From the NCBI GenBank assembly GCA_033964015.1, contig CM066925.1, positions 10,710,204 through 10,774,203 of the forward strand: a stretch of 64,000 nt of DNA. Direction: 5' to 3'. Both the position numbers and the translations under genes were made by a program. Positions 24,472 to 36,836 of this stretch are shown here, in pieces. Each line of letters starts with the position of its first letter. The stretch's first letter is position 1. The notes beneath the pieces were generated by a model. It had not been told where the DNA came from. It searched no databases and saw nothing but the letters and a program-made list of their open reading frames with translations. This stretch comes from Scolanthus callimorphus. Lineage: Eukaryota; Cnidaria; Anthozoa; Actiniaria; Edwardsiidae.

Positions 24472-27400
24472 TCAGAAATACTCTGCTAGCCGTGGATCTG
24501 TTCGTAATTTTTGTTCAAGCTGCATGTACTTGGTGGGGGCCAATTCTTTGTGTCTGAAAAGATATAAAGAAAAATGTCATGAGACAATGTTTCTACTTCT
24601 CTTCTTCTTCTGCATTCAGAAACAAAGTGTCAGGGCCAGTTTGCTTATCTGCGAAAAGAATAAGGCCCGTTTCAAACGTCGTGCTTCTCATGTGCCGAAT
24701 GTAATTTGGCAGATTTATTTTCTCTTTGTAACATCCAAAGGAAAAACATTTAAAAAAGAAAAGAATTAAGGATTTATAGACTGAGATGCCATAGCATTCT
24801 TCCAAAACTGTAAAGCCGGCTTTTCACTAGTGAAATAAGCGGAGAAGGAGACGGAGACGTAAGAGCTTTTGTGTGAAAGAGCTTTGTGTAAGAGCTTTTG
24901 TGCTTTTGTGTGAAAATCGTCGTGACAGTTAGCGACGTAAGCGTAAGCGTAGATGTAAGAAAAACAGTTCAAAGTACCATACAGCAGTTCGTTTCTGATG
25001 AGTTAAGAGAAAACGAGAAAATTTGAAAATTTGGAGGTATTCCAATATGACCCCTCACCTGTTGAGCCTTTGTTCCAGTATATGAATCCTAAACATGGCT
25101 TCAGAGCAATAGTTCAAGTACTCCTCCTCGTCCTCGTTTGTCATCGACACTTGGTTCTGTTGGTACCAGCTCTGCTTTCGCTGCAGCTCTTGGGTTTCCT
25201 GTGGAAATCATAGCAAACAAAGGCCTTAATAGTTTATACATGTGTATAGGAGGGATAGCTGGCGAAACAAGGGCTACATATTGTACGTGTGTGTATTAAC
25301 GTATCCGAATTGCTTATGTGTGTATATAAGTCTCGCAATAAAAATAACACTCTGCTGCCTGCAGGAAATGATTTGATGGAATGTTACTACAAAGATTTTA
25401 GAGCGGATTACGTGTGACTGAAAAGTGTCGCCAGAAAGTTGTGTTGTGCCGCGACCGTGACGCATGACCGCGCTGCGACTACGCGATTTCAATGGCTCCC
25501 ATTCTAAGGACCGTAATTTTATGCCGCGACCATGCAATTTGATTGCCACGACAATGCAATCTGATTGGTTGTCCGTGACTTGTCTCGCCGAGAGGCGGAC
25601 AAGGGGAGAGGTACAACGAATTCAATAATGGCGCCCAGTTTTAAAAGCCATTGTTCTGGACTGACTAGCCTCGGATGCGTGCAAAAACGCTTTTGTGTTT
25701 TCACGTGATTTCGAGGCTAGTCAGTCCAGAACAATGGCTTTTCGAACTGGGCGCCATTATTGAATTGATCGGTGTATGACCTCTCCGTGCCGCGGCGCGA
25801 CCGTGGCATGACGGGGTCCTTGTCATTGAAGTTCACGCTCACCTTCTCGAATCTTGCCTGGATCAGGTTGGCCTTGTCGATAAGCCTTTGTTTGAGATCT
25901 TGGAGGCATTCTTCCTTTAGCTTATATGCTTCCTGTCGACTAATGCGAGGGGGGTCGCCTATCTGTGCCAGGAATGGGGCCAGGTAATCCAGTTCTGTCT
26001 CGTGTTTTTTCATCGCTTCTTCTTGTTGCTTGCGCTCCTATGGAGAACATGTATTTCAGAATGTATTTATCGTTTCCATTGGTTGTTACAATCATTATTA
26101 ATCGAAAAGATATAATAGCTAGTAGTGCAGAGCGTAAAATGTCTGAGGTAAACATAAGCGCAAAGTTTCTTTTGGAGGAAATTGGATACAAACATACCAG
26201 TTCTTGACGATGTAACTTCGCTTTCTCGTTTCTCTCTGTATCGTACACTGATACAGAAAGTTGCGGAGCTGCCTCTTCCTTGATCCTCTGCTGCAAGATC
26301 TCTTTTACCTTTGAAATATAATATAGAATACTCTTAGAAAATGTACCCCGTCATTGTGGGTCTTACGACACCAAGAAAACCCTATTTTCTCGACGCGAGA
26401 ACCCCATGCTCTCTACACTCGCATCTCGTAAAATGTTAACACTTATTATAATTATTTCAATTATTTTCCCATGCTTTTTTTCGTTGCTAGTGTACACCGG
26501 CCGTTACAGATAAAGTAAGTGAGACACTTTATTTACGTTAATTCTTCTAATGATGAATTATTTCTACCCACAGGGGCGGATTTAGGGTGGGGGGAGGGGG
26601 CCCTCCCTTTCCCGGGAGATTTTGCCATACATTTACTGTATTTGCTGGAGGAAATTTGAAAATGTTCGTCTTATGTTTTCATTATCCCAGCTCCCCTCCC
26701 AGCTTCCGAGACACGACCCATGCTGTAGAGAGAATAACCTAGCAGCTCAAGCTGGGAACCGAGCCCTGAGCACAGAGGCTCCTGTGCCTCCCAGCTCTAT
26801 ATAATCTACCTCTTCTTCAGATTGCCGCACTCGCTGAATACACTTCTCTTCTGCGTCTACTAGTGCCACCAACATGTCGTACACATGAAGGTTCTTGGGT
26901 GGCTTGGTGAGTGGGTCAACCTGCCAAAGGAGTGAAAAGAAATCGTGAGTGCATCTTGGGATCAATAAACACAAGGGCGTTTGTATTATGCTATTTGTCT
27001 TTATTATTCAGCACATCGATGCACTGCCCAAATATGGTCATTGGAACGCCAATAGCTGTCTTCTGTACATGACAGCTATCCTGCGATATCCGTCTCTGAG
27101 GGAAATATGATGTTTTGAGCTCGTAAATAATACACAAAAATCATGTTTTTCAGGGGGGTTTTTGTGCTATCGATGTGCTGAATAATAAAACCATTATCCT
27201 GCTCGATTTTGCAGAATATCGTCTGATTTTAGCCAACTCGGGACTTCGTCCCTCGTCGGCTAAGTATCAAACGATATTCTGCGCAATCTCGCAGGATAAT
27301 GGTTAAATATTCTCCCTCAATATCGTCTCAGATGATATTCGTCATCAGTATTCACGTTGCCTCTGACGTCCTAATCATCAACACCCTAATCTTTATTTCA

Positions 27401-30400
27401 GCACCCTATTCCTCTCGCCATCACCACAGTCATCACCACTGTTGAGGTGGGTGAACCCCGGGACCACTAACCCACCTGGAAGGAGGTTGTCATATCTGGG
27501 GTCATGGTAAGTACCCCACCCTTCTCAGCGGTATGTGGGGGTCTTATGAACTCTCGTGTGGACGCCGTCACCCTATTGTCCTCCAGATGGAATGTCAGGT
27601 AGATGCGCTCTTCTACGATCTGGAATACTCGCTCGGCTACGTCCTCGTTTGCCGGCTTGGCTGGATTGCGATAGAAGCGCTCAACCACTTTCTGAAATGG
27701 AGACCACATAAGTGTCACTGAGGAAATATTCAGTCTACCACTTGAGGGCTGACTTGTTTGATGCAGTTGGGTCACAATCAAACACTAAATGTAGATGTCA
27801 TTGTTTCTAGTTTGGCCGGCGATTTGCCAACTGGACAGCCACTGACGTGACTCTCATCATCACTAAACCTGCTTGCAGGCGACACTGGATGTTTTTATCG
27901 GGGAAAATCCGGTCCGTTCTCTGATCGGGCGCCATCGAGCGAAGGGGACCGCGCGCCTCAAAATTCCAAGATGGCGCCCGATCATCGATCGGACCGGGTT
28001 TTCCGCGATAAAAACACCCAGTACCGCCTACAAACAGGCTACATCATCACTTGTCTCTCACCACTATTGGCCTTGCGTTGTTGTCCTGGGGTCCAAACTT
28101 CTTGACGCGTTTGCCGAATGTTACATGACAATAGTACAGATGATCATCGCGATCCACGTACGTCTCGGTCATTTCCTCGGGTGTTTCCTCGCGCTTGACA
28201 AGACCATCGATACGCGCGCTACTCACATAAATAAATAAATAACTCAATGAATTGGCAAATTTCATATCTAGAATGTTACTACCATTTGCGATCTTTCTTG
28301 AAGCGTGGCGCTACAACTTGGCTTTTGAAGTTTCTGTCGCAGACGTTAGCCAATCAAAAATGTTTGTTTCGCTAATAAAACTCCACTTGCAGGTAGGTAA
28401 AACGTTCATGTTTCACGCGGGAAACTCTAAAGTTACCCACCAAATTCGAAGCAAACTTGAAGAATCTGGGTATTTCGGACAAGAGGGGTACTAAACGATT
28501 TGGTATTATTCAACTTAGGATGACTTTTGAAAACTACGATTTTCGCTACAAAAACTCAAAGAAACGCGCCCCAAAATCCTGCACCCGCCACTGAGTTGGA
28601 GCGTCATGAAAGATCGCAAATGGAAGAAGAACAACATTCCGGCGACATGAGGATTTCTTTATCACAACAGTTCCCATTTATATATCATAATCCGCAAAGC
28701 GTTAGCATTTGTAGCGGATATGTAAGAAATTAAAACAAAATAATATAAGTAGTGTTAATGAGCACTAGACAGCTCGCTTCTTATCATTTCTTTAAATTTG
28801 TGAAGAGTTGGTGCCTCAATGATGTAATTGGGCAGCATGTTCCATTCTTTAAGTGTGCGAGTTAGAAAGCTTAATGATCTACTAACCTGGAATAGAAGGT
28901 CATAGTCCTATCTGTCTCAGGGCCTGGACTATTCGCTTTGAATGTATGCTCTGCAAATACAAACACCATGTTCAGTTCAGTAAGAGCTACAATAACATGT
29001 TAGTGATATTTGATTAGGACTTAAAATTACTTAAAACAGAAAATGGGCAAAAATCAGGTTTTATACTTTCATCCTTTCTAGCATAACGAGATATTGGTCA
29101 TCTCACCATGTAAGCAGTCTGGTCGGCCCGGGGAGTACTTCTCCACAATGAGTCCTGTGGTAATGTTGTGAACTCTAGTGTCCAGTTTATCGTTTCTATG
29201 CTTGAATACTTCTCGCTTCTCCAGCAAATCGTTTACTATGGGAAAAAGGCTTGCCCGTTAATAATATCCCTCAGCATGATGAGTATTTCGCTTCCTCCTG
29301 GTCACGCTTGGGCGGCACCCTGCTCATAAAGCATTGCTTTGTCTTTGTTTTAGGACATCATTTATTGCATCAGAAACTTTGGCCTTACCACTGTATGCAT
29401 TGCTACGCGACCTCAAAATTCAATGTTGCGATGGGCGATTGGCGATTTTTAGCCGTCAATCAAACCAAAACGCTGGATTCGGCCGCTTTACTGGATCAAT
29501 TTTGATTGCAAAATCAACCAAAATGGTTTTAAGCTATCCTTTGCCTTCCCTTGCCTAGAATGTTTAACTCTCTGTTCAAGAAAATTGATAATAAAATTTT
29601 CTTGCGTAAAATCGCCCATCGCAACAGTGAATTTTGAAGGTCGCGTAGCAATGCATACAGTGGTAATGCAAAATATTTATACTATTATGAGTTTTTATTG
29701 GGTTTGTGCGGTAAAATGCGCTAAAATGAAAAAAAAAAACATTTGCTGGTATCGAAAATGGCGGCGAAGCAGTGCATCATGGGAAGGGCGAGTCTAGCCC
29801 CTTTAAGGTAACACAAAATCATTGCACAAGTTGATGATTAGAATGAAAGGCCGTTAAGTGAAAGACGACGTCAGTATTATACATTTCCACGTATTACTCA
29901 AGAGAACCCTATGGAAAAATGGAAAATCTGGTGGAGATGGAAATGGAAGATGAAAATGCGCTTTATTATTATTTTACAGCTACAATGTGTGCCAAAACTA
30001 TATGTCACACACGCTGCATTTAGTAAAGCTTCAATGTGCCGTCACTTTCGATCGAGATACGAAAACAAGGAATGAAATTTGTGGTGACAGATTCGTTACG
30101 TTTTGTAGCAAGCCGTCGTCGCGAAATCATATGATTTTATAGGGGAACCTACATTCATAGTCGTTAGTAATGCTAAATCTCGAGATGAGCCCATCTTTTA
30201 GCAGGTACTCAGCAAACTTCTCCAACTTGGCTTTCTTGAAGAGCTTCGTCTTTTTACCATAAGGGCACCGGGATTGGAAATCTGTCAATAATTTGGAAAG
30301 GATTTACCATTATGTTAAAACTTTTATACGTTTCTCGAAACAACTGAGAAAGTCAAATAAGTAAAAGTAACTAGATAATATATAGGTATCGAAAAAGAGA

Positions 30401-33400
30401 CACATGGCATAAAATGTATCGAAACATAGAAATGATATAAAAATGTCATCATATGAATACTCGGAAACCCAGATTAGCATCTACCTTTCAACGAGAGTTC
30501 GATGGGTAAAACCCAAGATGGCGGCAGGTCAAAGTCTGAGACCTCATCTTCATTCTCGTCATCGTCAAAGTCTAAAGGCTCATCCTCCATGGTGGGGATA
30601 GAGAGGAGAGGTTTCTCTGTTCCTGGAAACATGAATTCCCATTTGGATGCATCACCAAGATCATATACCATATCCTACAAAACATAATCAAACAAATTAT
30701 GAAGAATGTGTCTATTCTTTCTGTTGATCGAAATGGATCTAGTAGAGATTGCATCCGATTGAATCAAAGTGCGCAGGTGCTTAGAGCTTCAAGGAAAAGT
30801 GCTGTATATAAGCATGGTTACTTTCATTCTGGTACCAAGAGCTTCCCTGCTCATCCCCTCGCAGGGAAGGCTCTGGTGGCGACCATTTGAGGGCCTTCGC
30901 TGATTTCGAACGTTGGAGCATGTGCAGAAAGTCTTTCTCTCAACGGCTCTGTATCAGATGTCATGCATGCACCAATAGCCCCCCTGTGAGGAGACGAGCT
31001 GAGGAGCTCTGGGTTGGAGAATGGGTTACTTTACTTTTATTTGCGCGAGCCGGCCAGCACGTATCTGATCGGCACTCAACTATGTAGGGTATTTGACGTA
31101 CCTGTACACCGTTAGAGCAGTCTTGCATGTTGACCCAGTAATTCTTGTTGTTCCACACGCTTTCTATACCCTGATAAGCTGCATGATTCAGCTGATGTGC
31201 TGTGCCGGTCAGTGACTCAATAAAGAAACTCTCCGGAACTTCTCTCTTGCCAGATAGTACCAGCACCCAGCAGTGTACTCTCAAACCATGAAGCTTGTCT
31301 GGTTTGGGCTTTTCTAGCTCCTAGAGTACAAGCATTGGATTACTGTCAAACTAATGAGATTGAGTTTCCTCCCATGGTTTCCCTGGAAGCTTCTACAGGC
31401 TAAATCTACCTCTTATGACTAACCAACACTTAAACACTTGAGAGGGGACATTTTTGCTTTACAGAAAAATGACAAATCACCTCTTGAGGTCAACAAAAAA
31501 GAGTTTTTGTTATGTGATGTCTTTTCATGTAAGAGGACCACACCAGCAATCTTAGCATTACTATTATCATTGTTATGAACGATTCTAGAATCAACACAAA
31601 ATCTAAGGGGTCTATCCTTTTTAAGAATCAACACAAAATCTAAGGGGTCTATCCTTTTCTAGAATCAACACAAAATCTAAGGGGTCTATCCTTTTTAAGA
31701 ACCATGACATAGGGCTCCCGTAAAAGAGACTAGAAGCAAACAAGTCACGGTGGTACAGATCCTTACAGCTAGTTCGTCTTTTCTTAATGAGACCTGGTTT
31801 ACACTTACAATTTTTATCACTAATGCAAACATAATGAAAATTCTTTGTTGTTTTAAGCATGTAGGAAATCATTGTAATTTCTTGCAACAAATATCAGCTA
31901 GATGACACCAAACTGTGAATTTTAGCAAATTATAAAAGCTGCAGCAGGTGCGCCAAAAACCACAGCAAATGGGGCAAAACAGTATTTAAATGGGATAAGT
32001 GTAGATTATCGTGAATTCTTTTCACAGAAAACAAGTCTTGTTATGAAGTGTAATGTAGCATAAAGTCTGTATGGTCTGTAACCCAGGCAAGTGTAAAATA
32101 GGTTTTAAGACAGCAAGCCTCTATCAATTTTGCAGTTATCAATCTAAACATGTAACTTATTTCATTTTTTTTTTGTTACTCATTGATCAAGATTCCCCAG
32201 AATTTTTTACTGGGCACTTTGTGAATCCCTGCCATATTATCTGTTTTTTATCTGCCATCACGTACTGCTATTTTTTCATCCTTTTCTTCTTTACGTTTTT
32301 TCTCCTTCGCTTCCTCCTCAGCTTTAGCTTTAGCCTCAAGCTTGGCTTCAAACTTGCTCCGCAAATCTTTTGGGGGTTTCACAGAATATTTCTTCATTTC
32401 TTTTTTCTCTTCTGCCTTCGTCACCTAAATAACCAAAACATATTCATATTTTAGTAGTAAAAACATTATAGCTTCACCAGTATCGAACAAGGCTTATGCA
32501 CATGGTTTGTATGGTACACATGAACAATAGTGTAAGGTATCATGTTTTGTTTGTTCACCGAATGGCCTGCTTGTAGGGCTGGAAATTGCAATCAGGTGGT
32601 TGCCTGGACAACCACAAATCAGGGCTAGGAGACTAAAAATCTAAACTTTTAGGCACCAGCTGGGGACCAAATTTGGTACTCTTGTCAAGCTTGATGCCAT
32701 CTGGCGACCAATTTACATGTAGTTATGTTCATGGGACCAGTTTTTTGCACTTGGTTGCCAGCTGGTGACCAAGAAAAAAAGTTAATTTCCAGTCATGACC
32801 ATCCTCCCCCACACATAATTCCCATTGTCACATAAAGTCAAGATGGTGGCCACATCACAAACTCTAGAGTGTTCTGCAATAAAAACACTGTTTATGGCCT
32901 GCAAGCAGGCTAATAGCATTAGAATAACTATTTTTTTAATATTTGATATCATCCCTCACCTCATCCTTTTTCTTTAGCACTGGACATATTTCTCGAGTTT
33001 CATCCATGAGTGTTGTCTCCCTGGTTGCATATCCACACACACAATAGGCGTCATAGCCAGAGCCAATCAGCAGTGAGCACAGTAACATACTGAACTCAAA
33101 GCAATTGCCTTGCTGTTTCTTGAGCACAGTAGTGGAGGAGCAGAGCTTATTTGGCTACAAGTGATAGGAAATTAAATTATAAAAGCAGCGGCGTAGCCAG
33201 GAATTTTTGAAGGGGGGGCCGGATAGTGAAAACATGGGACGAAAATGCTCAAATTTTTTCCACCAAATACAGTAAATGTATGGGAAAATTTTCGAGAAAG
33301 AGGGGGCCCGAGCCCCCTGGCTACGCCCCTGTAAAGTGCCATTGACAATACAAGGGGTAAATAGGAGGTGTTCTAATTCATCATCAATTCTAACTATTGC

Positions 33401-36400
33401 TAAATTTGTGAATGGAAGGTACTTCATCTAAAAGGCCTAGTTTATACGTCGTATTTCGGACGAATTTAATTCAGACGAATTTAATTATCGCAATTAAATT
33501 CGTCTGAAATGCGACGTATAAAACGAGCCTAAAAAGGTTGAAAATTAAATTCGTCCAAGACGCTGTATACGTCGACCCCGGACATATACAACGTCTGTCT
33601 TTGTTTGATTTTATTCGTCGTATAAAACGAACCTCCATTTTATATGTCGCACAGACAAATTTAATTGATCAATTAAATTCGTCTAATTAAATGCGATGTA
33701 TAAAGCACACATCCAAATTGTCATTGTGCAATTCCAGAAAAAGTCCATCAAATTTTTGACTGGACTTTATTAAAAATAAAAAGTCTATGTTTAAATTTCT
33801 GGTTGACAAAGACTAGCTGATTACGTAGGACCCTGAAATGACAGGGGAAATTAAACCAGATAAATGATCAAATTTGGCAAGGTTAAAAATATTAAAATAA
33901 CTTATAACATTCATCCATTATTCATAGGATGCTCATCCAATCTCTGCACTGGATTCGGATCAGGTGACACTACTTGTAACCCCCGATACCACATGGCTAG
34001 GTGTCTGATGCAGAATACTAATTAGTATTCTGTATCTGATACAGAATACTAATTAGACCAGTTACTATTCTGTATAGGACACCTTCCAGTGCAGCCCCCA
34101 GTCTTTGAACAGTTGGATATTTGTTTCAAATAACACATATCCCCTACTGTCCAAAGGCTGAAGGGAAACACTCTAGTCCAAGAAGTCCAAGTATGGTCTT
34201 CTCTCGTAGAGCAGTACCTAAAAAAACTTCACGTGAGAGACTATATGTTGTTTTAGTCCAGCTAGTTCCATGTGGGAAAGAAATCATGCTTTCTGCGTAT
34301 ATGCTTGCTACAAAACGATTGGCGTTTTTGTGCATCCGAAAATTCTTTCATTTTCAATGCACTTGTTTCAAATATCCCCTCAGACTAAAAGCTGAAGGGG
34401 ACCACTCTAATGAAGTCCAAGCATGGTCTTCCCTCGTAGAGCAGTACCTAAAAAAGCTTCCCTGAGAGACTATATGTTGTTTTAGTCCGGCTAGTTCCAT
34501 GTGGGACAGGAATCATGCCTTCTGCGCATGCTTGCTACAAAACGATTGGCGTTTTTTGTAAACACCCGAAAATTCTTTAATTTTCAATGAACATTCAATG
34601 TAATATAAGTACAAAAGTAAAATATCAAAAAGTAAGAATATTCGTGTCTATGTTGTATCTGCCGATATAACATAGCCACTCATATTGTAAATAGTACTTA
34701 CCAAATCAATAGGAGGGTCCAAAGGCTCAAAGGTGAGATAATCTGATACAAACTGAGCACACCCATCATAATCATAGAGCTCCTTGTATTGTAGTAGGGT
34801 GGGTCTGATGTATGTGCAAATAAATTTCTGCAAATGAATCAAGGAATGGTCAAAACCTACATGTACCCTGAGATATGATGGATGCCAACCCTTGAACACA
34901 AGAATTCAGGAGATCTTAGGCAAAGAATAAAGGCTATAATATGAGAAATACAGAAAAATATAACTTAAATGTGGGCAATTTTACCAGGAAGCATGGTAAA
35001 AATCTTGGGACACCTGGTAAAACCCTGGGGTACTTCACTGCTTTTTGGGTAGGAGTGCGCTGCTGAGGTCTCCAAAACCAGACCCTATCAGAGAGACCAA
35101 AAATCCTTGTTTTTTTATACCCTACCACAGACCTAAAGTTAGTCACCAGGGTCGACCAGATCACTAAGTAACTTCGCCCCAGTTGTGTAACACCAGATTC
35201 TCTGGATGCCAGATTCTCTTACCCATCACGTCTTGCATGATGGGTAACCCTCGTTGCACTGGCCCCCCATTTGTAGATTTAGATAGATGTAGATATCTGG
35301 ACTCTGATGCCCAGGGTAGAGAATACCCCATCAGCATACTTGAAGGCCTCAGCCAACATGAAAGTACTCACCTCAGTACCACATTCATTGATAGGATTCA
35401 ACAACAATGGTTTTCTGTCTCTGTACAAATGAACAAACTGACGTCTGAAATTCTCGGCAAATGAAAGTACCAGCTTTTCTTTGGCATTGTTTGTTTTATA
35501 TGTGTCTGGGAGTATATCTGGGTTCACCTTTGCTGAGCTGAAATGCACAAAATCATAAACCTTGGCATTTTGATATACATTTATACATACAATGTAAAGA
35601 GAAGCAAAGGAAAGTAGGTATCGACAAGAAATATGTCTTATTCGACTTCTCGTGCTTAGCAGAGATACTTGAGAAATGTAAAGCTTGTTGTGTAATCTTA
35701 ACTTATTTTCTTTTGAAGGAATGACCATGGTTTTCTGTCTCTGTACAAATGAACAAACTGAAATTCTCGGCAAATGAAAGTACCAGCTTTTCTTTGGCAT
35801 TGTTTGTTTTATATGTGTCTGGGAGTATATCTGGTTCACCTTTGCTGAGCTGAAATGCACAAAATCATAAACCTTGGCATTTTGATATACATTTATACAT
35901 ACAATGTAAAAAGAAACAAAGGAAAGTAGGTATCGACAAGAAATATGTCTTATTCGACTTCTCGTGCTTAGCAGAGATACTTGAGAAATGTAAAGCTTGT
36001 TGTGTAATCTTAACTTATTTTCTTTTGAAGGAATGACCATGGTTTTCTGTCTCTGTACAAATGAACAAACTGAAATTCTCGGCAAATGAAAGTACCAGCT
36101 TTTCTTTGGCATTGTTTGTTTTATATGTGTCTGGGAGTATATCTGGGTTCACCTTTGCTGAGCTGAAATGCACAAAATCATAAACCTTGGCATATACATA
36201 CAATGTAAAAAGAAACAAAGGAAAGTAGGTATCGACAAGAAATATGTCTTATTCGACTTCTCGTGCTTAGCAGAGATACTTGAGAAATGTAAAGCTTGTT
36301 GTGTAATCTTAACTTATTTTCTTTTGAAGGAATGACCATTCTCCTCTAGACTAGAGAAATTGGCGCCAATTTTCGTGTAGTACTTACGGCATATTTTGCG

Positions 36401-36452
36401 GCTCTGGTAGTGTAACTTTGATCTTTGCGAGCTCTTTTTGCAAGGCCTCCAT
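24472..36452 (-). CDS. DRC7: Dynein regulatory complex subunit 7 (CCDC135, lobo)
   Basis: Seventeen in-phase exons (817 aa; human about 874): 36452-36388, 35537-35372, 34827-34702, 33154-32960, 32424-32266, 31320-31102, 30674-30485, 30281-30153, 29235-29107, 28950-28887, 28218-28062, 27691-27476, 26920-26810, 26308-26198, 26037-25843, 25198-25059, 24553-24472. Exon 4 carries the transglutaminase-like core (QQGNCFEFSMLLCSLLIGSG). Exons 6, 12 and 15-17 match LRVHCWVLVLSGKREVPESF, RNPAKPANEDVAERVFQ, LKQRLIDKANLIQARFEK and HKELAPTKYMQLEQ. DRC7 is a linker subunit of the axonemal nexin-dynein regulatory complex needed for ciliary motility. An upstream exon may exist, since an acceptor-like ATTACAG precedes the chosen ATG. 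Introns are packed with repeats. Confidence 0.95.
25619..25766. mobile_element. Foldback element in DRC7 intron 15
   Basis: Arms of about 55 bp (AATTCAATAATGGCGCCCAG ... CTGGGCGCCATTATTGAATT) pair around a loop of about 35 bp. Weaker pairing of GGAGAGGT with ACCTCTCC extends it to about 25600-25790. The right arm ends 77 bp from the donor of exon 15. Confidence 0.8.
27000..27350. repeat. Nested palindromes in DRC7 intron 12
   Basis: ATTATTCAGCACATCGAT (27003) pairs with ATCGATGTGCTGAATAAT (about 27171). Next to it AACCATTATCCTGC (about 27190) pairs with GCAGGATAATGGTT (about 27291). These are two adjoining non-coding foldbacks. Confidence 0.7.
27878..28028. repeat. Foldback in DRC7 intron 11
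   Basis: Arms of about 58 bp include TGGATGTTTTTATCGGGGAA and TTCCGCGATAAAAACACCCA, and GATCGGGCGCCATC with GATGGCGCCCGATC. It ends 34 bp from the exon 11 donor. Confidence 0.75.
28755..28871 (-). mobile_element. LINE 3' coding fragment in DRC7 intron 10
   Basis: A minus-strand frame reads TLKEWNMLPNYIIEAPTLHK and ends ...FKEMIRSELSSAH then TAA. This is the familiar extreme C-terminus of CR1/Jockey-type reverse transcriptase polyproteins (WN.LP..I..A.....FK). Only about 39 codons survive, adjoining the exon 10 donor. Confidence 0.65.
29383..29670. mobile_element. MITE-like foldback in DRC7 intron 8
   Basis: Arms of about 58 bp: TACCACTGTATGCATTGCTA...CGCAACATTG class sequence at 29386-29440 pairs with 29609-29669 (ends TGCATACAGTGGTA). 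The interior is AT-rich and non-coding. Confidence 0.75.
30824..31023. mobile_element. CATTCT...AGAATG MITE, copy 1 of 3
   Basis: Starts CATTCTGGTACCAAGAGC, ends GCTCTGGGTTGGAGAATG, and contains TTCGAACGTTGG...CAACGGCTCTGTATCAG. The same phrases occur at 42263 and, inverted, at 55449. It lies in DRC7 intron 6. Confidence 0.7.
31588..31700. repeat. Three-copy tandem repeat of about 38 bp
   Basis: AATCAACACAAAATCTAAGG GGTCTATCC is repeated three times almost exactly (at about 31588, 31626 and 31664) in DRC7 intron 5. Non-coding. Confidence 0.85.
33431..33720. repeat. Inverted-repeat-rich element in DRC7 intron 3
   Basis: AATTTAATTCAGACGAATTT / AATTAAATTCGTCTGAAAT palindromes and repeated GTCGTATAAAACGA words form overlapping hairpins. 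The ends CCTAGTTTATACGTCG and CGATGTATAAAGCACAC pair loosely. Probably a decayed MITE. Confidence 0.55.
34122..34590. repeat. Tandem duplication of about 235 bp in DRC7 intron 3
   Basis: TTTCAAATA...ATCCCCT...GGTCTTC.CTCGTAGAGCAG...GAGAGACTATATGTTGTTTT...CGAAAATTCTTT occurs at 34122-34360 and again at 34361-34590, about 88% identical. Non-coding. Confidence 0.8.
35407..36339. repeat. Triplicated block containing DRC7 exon 2
   Basis: Three direct copies: 35407-35726 (A), 35727-36038 (B) and 36039-36339 (C). Each carries the exon's 5' part (minus strand: acceptor, then NPDILPDTYKTNNAKEKLV). Only copy A continues through the full exon to its GT donor (35372). B and C lack 7 bp (ACGTCTG after CAAACTG), which shifts the frame, and lack the exon's 3' end. 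C has also lost about 20 bp of intron. Copies B and C are therefore exon relics. Confidence 0.9.
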
Positions 36453-36836
36453 ATCTTCTTTGAATATCAACTGTAATCACAGGAAAAGATGGCAAAATAA
36501 AATAAGAAAACTTCAAATTACGAGTTCTGCGGTTGTTTTTGTTGCACTAGGCAACAGTAGGCTTTGTAACCCAGTGATAAACACGGCCAAGAAGAAAAGA
36601 ACACTAAACACTAGTTTTTAGTCTTCTGACGAAATTGATTTCCCGGTAAGCAATGGACGTGAGGTAGTGAGTCTGAAGACTAGTACTTAGGCTTCTAATT
36701 GAGGAAAAGAGTTCTCGAAGAAAACATCGCGCATTGACTACATTCGGAAGAAATGAGCATTTTTACACCATAAACGGTCTAGTATTTCTCCCAAGAAGGC
36801 ATTTTTAAGCTTCCGGGACTGTTCAACTATTGAAAA
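36453..36836. promoter_or_regulatory. Shared DRC7 / DCAF5 divergent promoter region
   Basis: 384 bp separate the two divergent start codons. The region contains the X-box-like site at 36541. An acceptor-like ATTACAG at about 36474 on the minus strand suggests DRC7 may have a 5' untranslated exon here. Confidence 0.6.
36541..36555. promoter_or_regulatory. Candidate RFX X-box
   Basis: GTTGCACTAGGCAAC matches the X-box GTNRCC-N(0-3)-RGYAAC with one mismatch and is itself a perfect 5-bp inverted repeat with a 5-bp spacer. It lies 89 bp upstream of the DRC7 ATG, the usual position for RFX sites in ciliary genes. Confidence 0.6.
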
